Part shown: piece after piece, positions 8,034 through 17,193 of the stretch
Layout: every line of letters begins with the position of its first letter
How positions within the stretch are numbered: the stretch's first letter is position 1
IMG/VR virus record: IMGVR_UViG_3300008740_000351
Coordinates: 30,856 to 94,855 of that record
DNA length: 64,000 nt
Source: a virus
Direction: 5' to 3' (one strand)
The notes under the pieces: generated by a model
Database searches by the model: none
What the model was told of the DNA's origin: nothing
What the model saw: the letters and a program-made list of their open reading frames with translations, nothing else
Position numbers and translations under genes: made by a program

Positions 8034-9478
8034 TATCCTACGCTCCCCTCTAAACTAATTCCTACGAGTTGCTGTGCCTCCATAGCAAACTCCATTGGTA
8101 ATTTTTGTAATACTTCTTTACAAAACCCATTAACAATTAAACTAACAGCTTGTTCCTCTGGTATGCCTCGTTGTCTTATGTAAAATAATTGGTCATCACT
8201 AATTTTAGATGCTGACGCTTCGTGTTCTGATACTGAAGTCTTACAATTATTATCTATGTATGGAACAGTATGTGCTCCACACTTGTCGCCTATAAGTAAT
8301 GAATCGCATTGTGTATAATTGCGAGCCTTATCGGCCATCTTCTTAATACTAACTAATCCTCTGTAAGTGTTTTGTGAATGTCCACAGGAAATACCTTTTG
8401 AGATTATTCTACTTTTTGTATTCTTACCCATATGAATCATTTTAGTTCCTGTATCTGCTTGTTGGTAATTGTTTGTTACAGCAACAGAATAAAATTCACC
8501 CGAAGAGTTATCTCCTTGTAATATACAACTAGGATACTTCCACGTAACTGCTGAACCTGTTTCTACTTGGGTCCAACTTATTTTACTGTTACGTCCTCGG
8601 CAGGCTCCTCGTTTAGTGACTAAATTATATACGCCACCTTTTCCTTGATCGTCACCTGGGTACCAATTTTGAATTGTTGAATATTTTATCTCAGCATCAT
8701 CAAGAGCAACTAATTCTACATTGGCGGCGTGTAATTGATTCTCATCTCTCATTGGTGCTGTACATCCTTCTAAATAACTTACATAACTTCCTTTGTCAGC
8801 AATTATTAATGTCCTTTCAAATTGACCTGTTTTTTCAGCATTAATTCTAAAATATGTTGATAATTCCATAGGACATTTTACACCTGGTGGAATATACACA
8901 AATGAGCCATCTGTAAATACAGCAGAATTTAACGCCGCATAAAAATGATCACGTATTGGTATAACAGAACCAATGTATTTTTTAACTAATTCTGGGTGCT
9001 TCTGAATTGCTTCTGATATTGGACAAAATATTACTCCTGCTTTTTCTAATTCGTCTTGAAATGTTGTAGCAACTGACACACTATCAAATACAACATCTAC
9101 TGCCACACCTGCTAACTTTTTTTGTTCTGCTAATGGTATTCCTAATTTTTTGTATGTTTCTAATAGTTTAGGGTCTACTTCATCTAAACTCTTAGGACCA
9201 TCTGCCATACTCTTAGGTGCTGAATAATAATATAAATCTTGATAATCTATTTGAGGAAAATCAACGTTAGCCCAATTAGGCTCTTCCATTTTAATCCAAG
9301 CTCTATAGGCTTTAAGACGCCAATCTAACATCCATTGCGGTTCATTCTTTTTAGAAGATATTATTTTAACAATATCTTCGTTTATGCCTTTTGGAATTGT
9401 ATCTGATTCTATATCAGTTGACCAGCCGTGCTTATACTCGGAGAATTTATCAACTGTTTTTACTGTTTCTTTTTTCAT
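8033..9478 (-). CDS. sufB: SufB Fe-S cluster scaffold protein
   Basis: 481 residues, full length for SufB (about 480-495). Recognisable blocks include [44 protein letters not shown] (the conserved core Cys), the C-D-S[11 protein letters not shown] run and [22 protein letters not shown] with the conserved Glu-His. The C terminus ISLEGSVG is also typical. SufB is the main scaffold of SufBC2D. It is the first suf gene transcribed, with an ATGA overlap with the gene before it. Nothing suggests inactivation. Confidence 0.95.
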   Translation of the reverse strand: MKKETVKTVDKFSEYKHGWSTDIESDTIPKGINEDIVKIISSKKNEPQWMLDWRLKAYRAWIKMEEPNWANVDFPQIDYQDLYYYSAPKSMADGPKSLDEVDPKLLETYKKLGIPLAEQKKLAGVAVDVVFDSVSVATTFQDELEKAGVIFCPISEAIQKHPELVKKYIGSVIPIRDHFYAALNSAVFTDGSFVYIPPGVKCPMELSTYFRINAEKTGQFERTLIIADKGSYVSYLEGCTAPMRDENQLHAANVELVALDDAEIKYSTIQNWYPGDDQGKGGVYNLVTKRGACRGRNSKISWTQVETGSAVTWKYPSCILQGDNSSGEFYSVAVTNNYQQADTGTKMIHMGKNTKSRIISKGISCGHSQNTYRGLVSIKKMADKARNYTQCDSLLIGDKCGAHTVPYIDNNCKTSVSEHEASASKISDDQLFYIRQRGIPEEQAVSLIVNGFCKEVLQKLPMEFAMEAQQLVGISLEGSVG

Positions 9479-9915
9479 TCTATAACTCCGATGTAATCAC
9501 TACATAAACCATAACAATTTTTATATACTTCTAGTTCTTCTATACTAGGTCTCCCCATATGACATATTACTGATTTTGGTGTGTAAATATTGTAGTCAGA
9601 GTGTGTCCATATATAACCCTTACTTGTTAACGTAACATCATCTCCTTGATGCCAAAAACAATTAATGTCGTTGTTAGTCATATACTCTAATGCTTCAACA
9701 TTTTTAGCATGACACCATAAGCCATTCATGTTTAACATTTTCTTGTTAACAGTATATATAGGTTTATCATGCCCTAGTTGTATCATTCCGTTTTGATACC
9801 ATACATCAATTTCAACATCAAATCCTTCTGCTAGTGCCTCAAAAATATAATGTGGACTGTTCTCCCTTTCAGGATTAGGCCCATTTAAATTTCCTCTGTG
9901 ACTTATTTTTCTCAT
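9475..9915 (-). CDS. Glycerophosphodiester phosphodiesterase-like protein, short
   Basis: 146 residues. The start [18 protein letters not shown], then GFDVEIDVW and LGHDKP, follows the GDPD/PI-PLC barrel pattern HRG ... E-N-(T/S) ... E-x-D-V ... H-D, with His-Arg, Glu-Asp and His-Asp at the active-site places. A complete GDPD is about 240 residues, so this is a shortened barrel or a phage-specific subfamily. Possible roles are hydrolysis of host phosphodiesters or use of glycerol phosphate for glycan decoration. Four-base overlaps couple it to the reductase gene upstream and to sufB downstream. Confidence 0.65.
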   Translation of the reverse strand: MRKISHRGNLNGPNPERENSPHYIFEALAEGFDVEIDVWYQNGMIQLGHDKPIYTVNKKMLNMNGLWCHAKNVEALEYMTNNDINCFWHQGDDVTLTSKGYIWTHSDYNIYTPKSVICHMGRPSIEELEVYKNCYGLCSDYIGVIE

Positions 9916-10634
9916 TTAACAAATGCTTTCTCTACTACAAATGAACCAACTTGTGATTTGCTACCTTCTAGCCAACCACGTTCTTCAAGATAGTCTCTCA
10001 TTTCAATATTAAAATCCATACTACCACATAACATAACTTTATCTTTTTCAGGTGATGTTTCTTGAAATGCTTTGCCTTCTTTAATTAAATCTGTAATTCG
10101 TCCACGTCTGTGAAAGTCTTCTTGTGTAACTGTAGGAATATAGTTACAATCCATTGTTTCTAAAATAGATTTATAAGCATCTTGATCTTTTATTGTTCGT
10201 GTAGTCCAACACACATTTACTAGATTAAACATTCCATATATTTCTGGATCACGTAATAAACTCATAAAAGGAGCAATACCAGTTCCGGTTGCTATAAGCC
10301 ATAAGTTACTATTTGGTATGCCACCTGGCCATATGTTGTCTGTTACTAATGTTCCTGTAGTTTTGTCACCTACGAATAATTTATCACCTTCTTTAATATG
10401 TTGTAATTTACTTGTAAGTGGGCCGTCTGGTAATTTGATACTATAAAATTCTAAGTAATCTTCATTAGGACCATTACAAAAGCTATAAGGCCTTTTAGGA
10501 ATAGAACGATCATCACTATCTAATCCTACCATCACAAACTCACCTGCTCTAAATTTATATGTCGCTGGTCTTGTTGTTTTAAATTTAAATAGGTTATCTG
10601 TATAATGTTCTACTTCAGTTACGTCTACTATCAT
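9912..10634 (-). CDS. fpr: Ferredoxin/flavodoxin-NADP+ reductase
   Basis: 240 residues from the ATG at 10634. An upstream in-frame ATG at 10775 exists, but the segment between lies inside the preceding gene, looks non-conserved, and 10634 forms an ATGA overlap with that gene's stop. FAD-binding KRPYSF (R-x-Y-S), NADP-binding GTGIAPFMSLLRD, an LCGS segment and the C terminus VEKAFVK mark the bacterial Fpr subclass. It exchanges electrons between NADPH and ferredoxin or flavodoxin. Its place just upstream of sufB suggests reductant supply for Fe-S assembly or for Fe-S and flavin enzymes encoded here. Confidence 0.92.
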   Translation of the reverse strand: MIVDVTEVEHYTDNLFKFKTTRPATYKFRAGEFVMVGLDSDDRSIPKRPYSFCNGPNEDYLEFYSIKLPDGPLTSKLQHIKEGDKLFVGDKTTGTLVTDNIWPGGIPNSNLWLIATGTGIAPFMSLLRDPEIYGMFNLVNVCWTTRTIKDQDAYKSILETMDCNYIPTVTQEDFHRRGRITDLIKEGKAFQETSPEKDKVMLCGSMDFNIEMRDYLEERGWLEGSKSQVGSFVVEKAFVK

Positions 10635-11122
10635 AAGAAATGTCTCCATTGTATATTGAGATTGCTGTGTTCGATGGCTTTCATTTTTGATTTCCATGTG
10701 TCCATTAATGCCTGATCCCATTTTCTTTGTTGTTGTTTGGTCATATCCCATGGGCCTGGTTTTGTCCATTCCCACGTTTCGTCTTTCTCAATACGATTTT
10801 TTAAACAGTCAAACCCTACTGTATGAATAATTGTTCCGCCTAACTCAACAGCATATTTCATTTGTAATGTTCCTGTAATGTCATCATCGTCTGCTTCTTT
10901 TGGAATAATAAAGTTTTCTTTAGTATTCCATTTAGTAATAATTTTTCCTTTATATTCTTCGCTTAATACTTCTGCTGGTTGCTTATCTGCTACAGCAATA
11001 AAATCTAAATCTTTAAATCTTTTGTACTGTCGTTTAGTTCCTAGTTTAAAATCATATGGATAGTTACAAATATGTAAATTATCTTTTAAACTAACACCAT
11101 TTCCTATACATAAGATTTTCAT
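10631..11122 (-). CDS. Hypothetical protein, possibly nucleotide-sugar/DUF115-like
   Basis: 163 residues, beginning MKILCIGNGVSLKDNLH, a G-x-G-x-S-L-K type loop seen in DUF115/MptE-like and some glycan-pathway proteins. It ends NIQWRHFL. The motif at the start suggests nucleotide or sugar-phosphate binding, but no family is certain. Four-base overlaps link it to the glycosyltransferase upstream and the reductase downstream. Confidence 0.55.
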   Translation of the reverse strand: MKILCIGNGVSLKDNLHICNYPYDFKLGTKRQYKRFKDLDFIAVADKQPAEVLSEEYKGKIITKWNTKENFIIPKEADDDDITGTLQMKYAVELGGTIIHTVGFDCLKNRIEKDETWEWTKPGPWDMTKQQQRKWDQALMDTWKSKMKAIEHSNLNIQWRHFL

Positions 11123-12039
11123 TTTATATCTTGTTCAGTTAACATAACTCCATATCTAGTAGGATTCTCATAAACCATTTTAAACCATCTACTAGATTCA
11201 GCATCTAAATCAGCAATTCTAAATTGTAAATCTTTTCTAAGTAAGTCACCATATTCTTTAATAGCTAGTTTTCTTGTTTCAACATCTTTATATTTTTCTA
11301 ACATTTCTTTACAGAAAGGTTGCATGAAATCATAATTAGCAATTTGTGTATGGTCCCAACGTTCAACGTTTGTCATGTAAGTACTCATCCTAGCACCTAG
11401 TATTGCCCAGTCGCCAAATTCTACATCAAGTCCAACGCTACACCATATAGCCAGTCTATGTAAATTTTTATAGTGATTCTTTTCTAAGTATTCCCATTTG
11501 TCAGGAAGTATACCTCTATCTAAACTTAACTTAACACCTTCTCGTATGCCAGCTCTAAATGCCTGTTCAGTACTACCGTTAACACAGACATCACTCATAG
11601 TATCTGCCATTTGAAAGTAAGTTACCATCCAACAAAAGTCTACGGCGTGTTGTTCAGTTTTTGACTTCTCGTGACTTTCCATATTAGTAATGATGTGTTT
11701 TGGCCAAAGTTTAACGCCACCGTTTCCATAAGTTAATCCGTTGATTATGTTGTGACCACACCAACTAAAAACAAAGTCCTTTTGTGCTTCGTCATCTATT
11801 TCTAATACTTCATTAAAAAAATCTGCCCTTACCATATTATCACCGTCTATAGTAAACACTCTATCAGTTTCACTTATTTGTCCTGCTTTATTATGAGCCG
11901 CATCAAAACCTTTAACACCGTGTACACGTTTTGCCCACGGGCATTTACTTTTTAAATCTGCCCAATGTTTTTCAGCATTAGGTTCGTCATATGAAATGTA
12001 TACAACGTCAAAGTCACTTACTTTATATTGATTAATCAT
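11119..12039 (-). CDS. Glycosyltransferase (GT-A-like) protein
   Basis: 306 residues. The start FDVVYISYDEPNAEKHWADL and the downstream DRVFTIDGDNMVRADFF form a GT-A-like layout, with the DGDN as the metal- and nucleotide-sugar-binding D-x-D. SWCGHNIINGLTYGNGGVKLW follows, as I recall from similar proteins of marine T4-like phages. It probably transfers a sugar to a surface structure, virion protein or DNA. Eight-base overlap with the gene upstream. Confidence 0.7.
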   Translation of the reverse strand: MINQYKVSDFDVVYISYDEPNAEKHWADLKSKCPWAKRVHGVKGFDAAHNKAGQISETDRVFTIDGDNMVRADFFNEVLEIDDEAQKDFVFSWCGHNIINGLTYGNGGVKLWPKHIITNMESHEKSKTEQHAVDFCWMVTYFQMADTMSDVCVNGSTEQAFRAGIREGVKLSLDRGILPDKWEYLEKNHYKNLHRLAIWCSVGLDVEFGDWAILGARMSTYMTNVERWDHTQIANYDFMQPFCKEMLEKYKDVETRKLAIKEYGDLLRKDLQFRIADLDAESSRWFKMVYENPTRYGVMLTEQDIK

Positions 12040-12601
12040 TGCTTGTCCTATAACTTACTAACATATCTAAATTATATCTAGATACTAATGAAATTTCTTT
12101 TGTGTCGAGATATGGTTTAATATCGTATTCAAATTCTCCTAGTGAGTGTAAGTATATACGTTCTAGCATAATTGAATATTGACCTTTTGGTGTAACCCAA
12201 ATTGTTTTCTTATCTGGTAAATTACCATTTGAAACTAATTTTAATTTTCTAGTTTTTAAATTGTAATCAAACTTAAAAAGACGCTTCGGATTGTATTCAT
12301 TTGTTATATGAACACGGTTGGTTGATGACATAGCATCAGTACTAATATTTATTAATTGTGGAGGCTCCTGGCTAGTATCTACCATCCAAGATTTTAAATT
12401 GGTATCAGCTAGTTCTACATATCTATCTCTACTAACACGAATAAATGATTCTTCTTTATAGTCTGCTATTTCCTTAGGACTTAATGCTAATATTTGACCA
12501 AAGATATTATAATATACTCTATGCTGACTAGCTTTAGCAACACGTTTAACATTTACATTGAATAGATTATCGGATAATGCTTGTACGTCTTCTTGTTTCA
12601 T
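12032..12601 (-). CDS. Hypothetical protein
   Basis: 189 residues, soluble, with no signal peptide, membrane segment or recognised motif. Its composition is beta-rich (FDYNLKTRKLKLVSNGNLP, YDIKPYLDTKEISLVSRYN). It sits between two glycosyltransferase genes with 4- to 8-base overlaps, which suggests a shared pathway or complex. A virion-associated role is equally possible. Confidence 0.6.
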   Translation of the reverse strand: MKQEDVQALSDNLFNVNVKRVAKASQHRVYYNIFGQILALSPKEIADYKEESFIRVSRDRYVELADTNLKSWMVDTSQEPPQLINISTDAMSSTNRVHITNEYNPKRLFKFDYNLKTRKLKLVSNGNLPDKKTIWVTPKGQYSIMLERIYLHSLGEFEYDIKPYLDTKEISLVSRYNLDMLVSYRTSND

Positions 12602-13473
12602 GCTAGTTCCTCTAATCGTTCAATATGTTTATCTGTTAACCATTTCTTAACGTGGTAATGTACTGGTTTTGTTTGTAAGTAATTGTTAATAAAACATCTA
12701 CCATCTTCGTCCCAACTATCCATTAAGTATTCTGGCCAGTCTATGTCTTGTACTTTATAATCTAATAGTCCTTGACATTTTGATTTTAAATGTACAAAAG
12801 TAAAACTTGGAATAGGTTTAACTTTATCTTCCCATTCTAATAATCTAATAGCAAGTCCATACACTTCATCTGTTGCCGCCCAACGTACTTTGTTATGTCT
12901 AATATATTCCCAACTGTAGTCGTCCCAATTTTTAAATATGTCTTCGCATACATTAAAAAATTTCCTTGCTTCTTTACTTTGTCTAAAATAAGTTAAGGCC
13001 GCATACCCTCTATATAAATTATTTCTAGCAAATTGTTTACTGTAATAACTTACATCTGCTTTGTGTCCTTTAAATGTTATAGGACTATTACAAATTTGTA
13101 ATGGAAAACGTCTTGCTAATATATTCCACCATTCACTATGGTCGTGTGTAAAAATCATATCAGCATCTAAACAAATTGTTTCTTTGTAAGGTGTCATATG
13201 ATATGCTTTCCACCAGTTATGTAATTTCCAATTATGAGGTAATGCTTCGTCAGTCCATGGAATAGTAACTACTTCATCAAACACTTCTTTATAATTGTCA
13301 GGTAAACGTTTTTGGTCTTCTGCTGTCATGCCAACTGCCAAGTATGGTGCTTCTTTTTGACTTGCTTTTAAACTTAATGCTAAAGCATAAGCCATTCTAG
13401 GATAGTCACCAAACTTCTCACTATATTGTGCTATAGTAAAAAAGCCTCGTTGTCTTTTATATTTTCTAGCCAT
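12598..13473 (-). CDS. Glycosyltransferase-like protein with LDADM motif
   Basis: 291 residues. YKETICLDADMIFTHDHSEWW near residue 95 is a D-x-D motif on a hydrophobic strand, as in GT8/GT-A transferases; PSFTFVHLKSKCQG near residue 240 resembles the C-terminal H-x-x-x-x-K region of that group. The N terminus RGFFTIAQYSEKFGDYPRMAYALALSLK matches the first Rossmann-like unit. Donor and acceptor are unknown. Adjacent to another GT-like gene of similar length and layout (13466-14290). Confidence 0.6.
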   Translation of the reverse strand: MARKYKRQRGFFTIAQYSEKFGDYPRMAYALALSLKASQKEAPYLAVGMTAEDQKRLPDNYKEVFDEVVTIPWTDEALPHNWKLHNWWKAYHMTPYKETICLDADMIFTHDHSEWWNILARRFPLQICNSPITFKGHKADVSYYSKQFARNNLYRGYAALTYFRQSKEARKFFNVCEDIFKNWDDYSWEYIRHNKVRWAATDEVYGLAIRLLEWEDKVKPIPSFTFVHLKSKCQGLLDYKVQDIDWPEYLMDSWDEDGRCFINNYLQTKPVHYHVKKWLTDKHIERLEELA

Positions 13474-14290
13474 AAAGTTCCATAAACCTATCGTAGTTGT
13501 TTTCTATTTCGAGTTTGTTTAATAAATGTACGTTTGTATCTTTTAATCTTACAGGTCCATCACCTGTATTAAGTGTTATACTTCCTTTGTTAATATCTAT
13601 AATTGTTTCTGGAGGATAACTGTTTATTTGTCTTGTGGGCAATGGTTTTAAATATCCATCTGAGTACCCATTTATAATATGAGAGGCAATAGAAGCTGTT
13701 ATATCATTTCTATAAAAAGTATATGGACTATTAAATGTTGTACTGTAAAAGTCATTGTTTTCTTTGATTTCTTTTGCTAGTGTAAACCATTTTTCAGCTT
13801 CAGTACATTTTCTAAAGTAACATACAGTAAACCAATGTATATTAGGATAGCCATCTGTAATAACTTTTTCGTAAATATGTTCTTGTTTTTTACTAGGTAA
13901 CCTACTAGTAGTATTCATTAACATTGGTTCAACACTTCCCCACACGTTAGATAATACTGAATTTTGTATTAAATAATCGCCGTCGATTAATATTGTTTCA
14001 TCGTATGGAGATAAATCGTAAGCTAATAACCTATTTAAATTGTACCATGTAATGTCTTGACGTTTGCCTTTAACATAAACACCACGCCCATTAACTACTT
14101 CTACATCATCTAGATATATTACTTCGTCCCATATATCGCTAGTATTATTTTTATAATCTTCTTCTAAAGTAATTAATGAGATAGGAACGTCAAGGAAATG
14201 CTTTGCCATAACACCAGCCACTTCGGCCTGCTTTATGTAATTAAACTGTTCGTTATTTTTAGCAAATATTAATACGCCTTTAGTCGTCAT
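13466..14290 (-). CDS. Glycosyltransferase-like protein with DGDY motif
   Basis: 274 residues. It begins MTTKGVLIFAKNNEQFNYIKQAEV and carries YDETILIDGDYLIQNS near residue 97, the same position and context as LDADM in the neighbour, so the two are probably diverged paralogs. The D-x-D suggests a metal-dependent nucleotide-sugar transferase. It overlaps the 116-residue gene upstream by 11 bases. Function within the glycan module is inferred. Confidence 0.55.
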   Translation of the reverse strand: MTTKGVLIFAKNNEQFNYIKQAEVAGVMAKHFLDVPISLITLEEDYKNNTSDIWDEVIYLDDVEVVNGRGVYVKGKRQDITWYNLNRLLAYDLSPYDETILIDGDYLIQNSVLSNVWGSVEPMLMNTTSRLPSKKQEHIYEKVITDGYPNIHWFTVCYFRKCTEAEKWFTLAKEIKENNDFYSTTFNSPYTFYRNDITASIASHIINGYSDGYLKPLPTRQINSYPPETIIDINKGSITLNTGDGPVRLKDTNVHLLNKLEIENNYDRFMELYG

Positions 14291-14630
14291 ATGTTAATAT
14301 CTCTTCCACGCTTCTTGCTGTAACTATTTCCCTTTTTTCTGCTAGGGCTCGATTTTGTTCTTGAACATAAGTGTCCAAAATTAATGTCATAAAAGGTTTA
14401 ACTTCGACTTCAATTGGATTGTCATTACGGTCGTCTATAACAGCCGTAGTGTAATTTTTACGTTCAAGCAAATCTAATAGATTCAGTAGAGTTGGATCAA
14501 TATTAAACATTCCGCCGTTATAACCAATTGTAAGCCTTTCAGCAGTTAATTCTTTGAGTAATTGTAATTGGTTATTTTGGACTTGTCGATAATTTGCTTT
14601 TTTGAATAAGTCTTTTGTTTCTTGAGTCAT
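14280..14630 (-). CDS. Hypothetical protein, first gene of the minus-strand operon
   Basis: 116 residues, hydrophilic and helix-rich (MTQETKDLFKKANYRQVQNNQLQLLKELTAERL), ending VEEILTYDD. No known domain. It is the first gene after a consensus sigma70 promoter (14688-14716) and so should be transcribed early with the rest of the operon. A small regulatory or structural role is possible. Confidence 0.6.
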   Translation of the reverse strand: MTQETKDLFKKANYRQVQNNQLQLLKELTAERLTIGYNGGMFNIDPTLLNLLDLLERKNYTTAVIDDRNDNPIEVEVKPFMTLILDTYVQEQNRALAEKREIVTARSVEEILTYDD

Positions 14631-14654
14631 GATACGGTTATCCTAATATAAAAA

Positions 14655-14686
14655 TAGCGAGTAGTGTTTTTTACACATACTCGCTA
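14655..14686 (-). terminator. Rho-independent terminator overlapping the next promoter
   Basis: An inverted repeat of TAGCGAGTA (14655-14663) with TACTCGCTA (14678-14686), extended by GTGT/ACAC with a one-base bulge and a 5-base loop. On the minus strand it is followed by TTTTT. It lies just downstream of the tail-fibre gene ending at 14735 and should end that transcript. The predicted start site of the next promoter (about 14681) is inside the first-transcribed arm, so new transcripts lack the full stem. Confidence 0.85.
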
Positions 14687-14687
14687 T

Positions 14688-14716
14688 ATTATATAGTCTT
14701 TGGATTAGGGTGTCAA
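14688..14716 (-). promoter_or_regulatory. Consensus sigma70-type promoter for the glycan/suf operon
   Basis: On the minus strand, TTGACA (complement of 14711-14716) and TATAAT (complement of 14688-14693) are both perfect matches and are separated by exactly 17 bases. Predicted start is an A near 14681. It precedes the gene starting at 14630 and hence the whole operon to the left edge. Host RNA polymerase should use it early in infection. Confidence 0.85.
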
Positions 14717-14734
14717 GTATTATTTAGACTATTT

Positions 14735-15670
14735 TTAGAATGAATCTGTTGTAGCAAAGGCCGGAGTAGCAATCGTGTATGTGCTCGATTTTCTAATCGT
14801 AATGTCTGCTTTAGTCCCAGATTCAACTGTGTCAACTGTGCTTGGACTTGTTGGAGCGTGTTGATCATCTAATGTAATTTGAAAAGTAATAACTCCAGCG
14901 CCGTCGCTTTTTGCTTGAACTAATACATCGTTGGCACTATAAGCACCTGAACCAATGTTTGTTCCTTCAAAAATAGTCGCATATGATGTTGACAAATCGT
15001 AAAATCCTGTAGTAGTACTTGGCGTTCCGCCTGAACCAGTTCTTGTAGTTCCAGTATAACCCATTTTAATAGTTCCTATGGAAGTATCAAAAATAGATTC
15101 CCAATTTTGAGATTGTGTAGTAGTCGCTGTTGGTTGATCCAAAGTAATATGGATTTCACCACCAGTATTAAAAAAGTATCTTGCCGCGTTATTATCAGCA
15201 AATGTAACTGTTACATCTGAATTAATTGCCGCACTTCCTACTTCACCACCCCAAGCTGAACCTCTTTGAGAAGTGTGCTGAGTACCTAAAGTAGTTTGCT
15301 GACCTGCGTCAACGTTCTGATAGTTTGTATCTATATCAGTAACAGCACTTGATAAATCATATGAATACGCTTGTCCACCGATTGTTTGTGAACCGTCAAA
15401 AGCGTGTATAGTATCACTAGATGCCGGATAACCAGTATCACTAGCACCTGGTATATCAACTGATGTACCTTGGTGTGTTGCCGCCGTAGCAACAGCATTT
15501 AATAATGCTGTCCATTGTGCCGCAGTAATTTGGTCTGTAGCTGATACAGTAGATAATGCACTTTGTCCATAACCTTTAGAACCCGAACCGGTTCCTATCG
15601 CGCCATTGACAGTAGAAACAAAACTATTGTAATCAGCGGCAGTAATTATGTTGCCTGTTGAATATGTCAT
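14735..15670 (-). CDS. Tail fibre/virion structural protein
   Basis: 311 residues, rich in Thr, Ser, Gly and Ala with repetitive short beta-strand patterns (YSTGNIITAADYNSFVSTVNGAIG at the start; TITFQITLDDQH-like strands near the end). The low-complexity, Lys/Arg-poor composition is typical of phage fibre and appendage proteins. A ribosome site AAGGGA precedes the ATG. It is the last gene of the fibre group before a strong terminator, and probably forms part of the distal adsorption apparatus. Confidence 0.6.
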   Translation of the reverse strand: MTYSTGNIITAADYNSFVSTVNGAIGTGSGSKGYGQSALSTVSATDQITAAQWTALLNAVATAATHQGTSVDIPGASDTGYPASSDTIHAFDGSQTIGGQAYSYDLSSAVTDIDTNYQNVDAGQQTTLGTQHTSQRGSAWGGEVGSAAINSDVTVTFADNNAARYFFNTGGEIHITLDQPTATTTQSQNWESIFDTSIGTIKMGYTGTTRTGSGGTPSTTTGFYDLSTSYATIFEGTNIGSGAYSANDVLVQAKSDGAGVITFQITLDDQHAPTSPSTVDTVESGTKADITIRKSSTYTIATPAFATTDSF

Positions 15671-15702
15671 GTTTTAATTTTCCCTTAATCCTTTACGTTA
15701 TA

Positions 15703-17175
15703 TTAATTAATTATCACAAATGCTTCAATTTCGCCTACTTCTGGAGTATTTTTATCCTGAAGTGCTCTACCTATACAGTTGAAATAATTTGCTTCGCCTG
15801 TCGATGCGGATCTTGCCATGCCGTTCCCAGCACTTACAAGTCTATCACCTTTCGTGACTGTTCCAGTAACCCTTACTGGCACTCTTCCGCTAACTGCTAC
15901 AGCAGGGTGGCTGGCGTTGCCGCCTGCTTTTGAGTTCATTAAGTATGCTGGTCTTGTTGAAACAACACCAAATACTTTATCACTTAATTCTTCATTTACT
16001 TTTGTAATTTCTTCTACGCCGCCTAAAGCAACAATAGTTCCTGGTTCAATAACGTCGTCAGCCGCGAAACGCTCTGCCAAGTCAGCATATTGAGCCGATG
16101 TTGATTGTCCTTCAAATGTTGTAGCAAATACTTGATTCCATTTTAAAGCATTAGAACCTAAGTCTCTTGTATTATTAGCATCAGGTACTAAATCGCCTTG
16201 CATACTAGCTGAGCCATCTCTTAATACCGCGGCTCCTGTTGCTGATAATTGAGTATCAACATAACCTTTAGTTGCCGCACCTAATGCCACACTTGGGTCT
16301 GCTCTTAAAATTAAATCTGCTGTTGCGCCATCAAAATATGCCGCTGTTTTAACAACACCACCATCGTTAACTGATATAATAATATCACCATCTGATGTTT
16401 GGTTTGCTAAAGTAACGTCTGATCCTGAAACTGAAATTTTAGCATCAGCATCAGCACCAACTGTAAAACCAGTATCGTTAGCAACACCTAATGTTCCTGT
16501 TGTAGTATCGTTATCATTTGATCTTAAATAACCTGCCGCTGTTACACCACCTAATGAATCTGAATCTGTTGCTGTTCCATGGAATTTTGCTGAAGCAAGT
16601 GTAGAGTTAACATTGTAACCTTGCTTAATTGTAGCAAATCCTGAAATAGCAGAGTTAGGTGTAAATGTAGAATCTTTAGATATAATAGCAACAATAGTAT
16701 CACTAACATACATTTTAACTATAACGTGATCAGTTGCTCCTGTATCTGCGACGGTTGTAATTACTGGACCAGATTGTCCTGACCCTTGTGTAAAGGCCGG
16801 ACCAATTAGTGTCCATGTACTTCCGTTATAAACTTTTAATTGTGAGTTTGTAGTGTCCCACCACAAGTCACCAGTTACACCACTTGATGGTGTAGAACCA
16901 GAAGCAGTAGAACTTGAAACTGTTTTAAATGTAGCACCATTGTAAACTTTAAGTAAACTGTTTGTGCTATCCCACCATAACTGGCCAGCTAAAGGCGCCG
17001 ATGGTGCTGAAGTGTTAGAGAAATTCTCTAGTAGTTTTACGAAGTTCTCATTCAGCAATTCGCCGTAACCACTATAGTTTTTACCGATCATTATTAGATC
17101 AGTTGTATTATCTATAGTACCGTCACTGACAGTAGCTAGTAAGGCTCCGCTTGTTTTGTTAACTGTATATGCCAT
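15703..17175 (-). CDS. Tail fibre-like virion protein with peptidase G2/IMC-like C terminus
   Basis: 490 residues. Near residues 65-115 two copies of a repeat of the form LWWDSTNSLLKVYNG/LWWDTTNSQLKVYNG are seen, a motif of phage fibre proteins that bind or trimerise. The C-terminal region QYADLAERFAADDVIEPGTIV, with VFGVVSTRPAYLMN, resembles the self-cleaving peptidase G2/IMC-type fibre chaperone domains. A late-type promoter lies at 17194-17209, and GGAG precedes the ATG. Probably a host-recognition fibre. Self-cleavage is inferred only. Confidence 0.65.
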   Translation of the reverse strand: MAYTVNKTSGALLATVSDGTIDNTTDLIMIGKNYSGYGELLNENFVKLLENFSNTSAPSAPLAGQLWWDSTNSLLKVYNGATFKTVSSSTASGSTPSSGVTGDLWWDTTNSQLKVYNGSTWTLIGPAFTQGSGQSGPVITTVADTGATDHVIVKMYVSDTIVAIISKDSTFTPNSAISGFATIKQGYNVNSTLASAKFHGTATDSDSLGGVTAAGYLRSNDNDTTTGTLGVANDTGFTVGADADAKISVSGSDVTLANQTSDGDIIISVNDGGVVKTAAYFDGATADLILRADPSVALGAATKGYVDTQLSATGAAVLRDGSASMQGDLVPDANNTRDLGSNALKWNQVFATTFEGQSTSAQYADLAERFAADDVIEPGTIVALGGVEEITKVNEELSDKVFGVVSTRPAYLMNSKAGGNASHPAVAVSGRVPVRVTGTVTKGDRLVSAGNGMARSASTGEANYFNCIGRALQDKNTPEVGEIEAFVIIN

Positions 17176-17193
17176 TTATGTACTCCACAACAT

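Noticed and set aside
10635-10775. A longer N terminus for the ferredoxin-NADP reductase starting at 10775
   Set aside because: The extra 47 codons lie inside the preceding gene in another frame, look non-conserved (MGMDKTRPMGYDQ), and 10634 makes an ATGA overlap with a family-consistent start.
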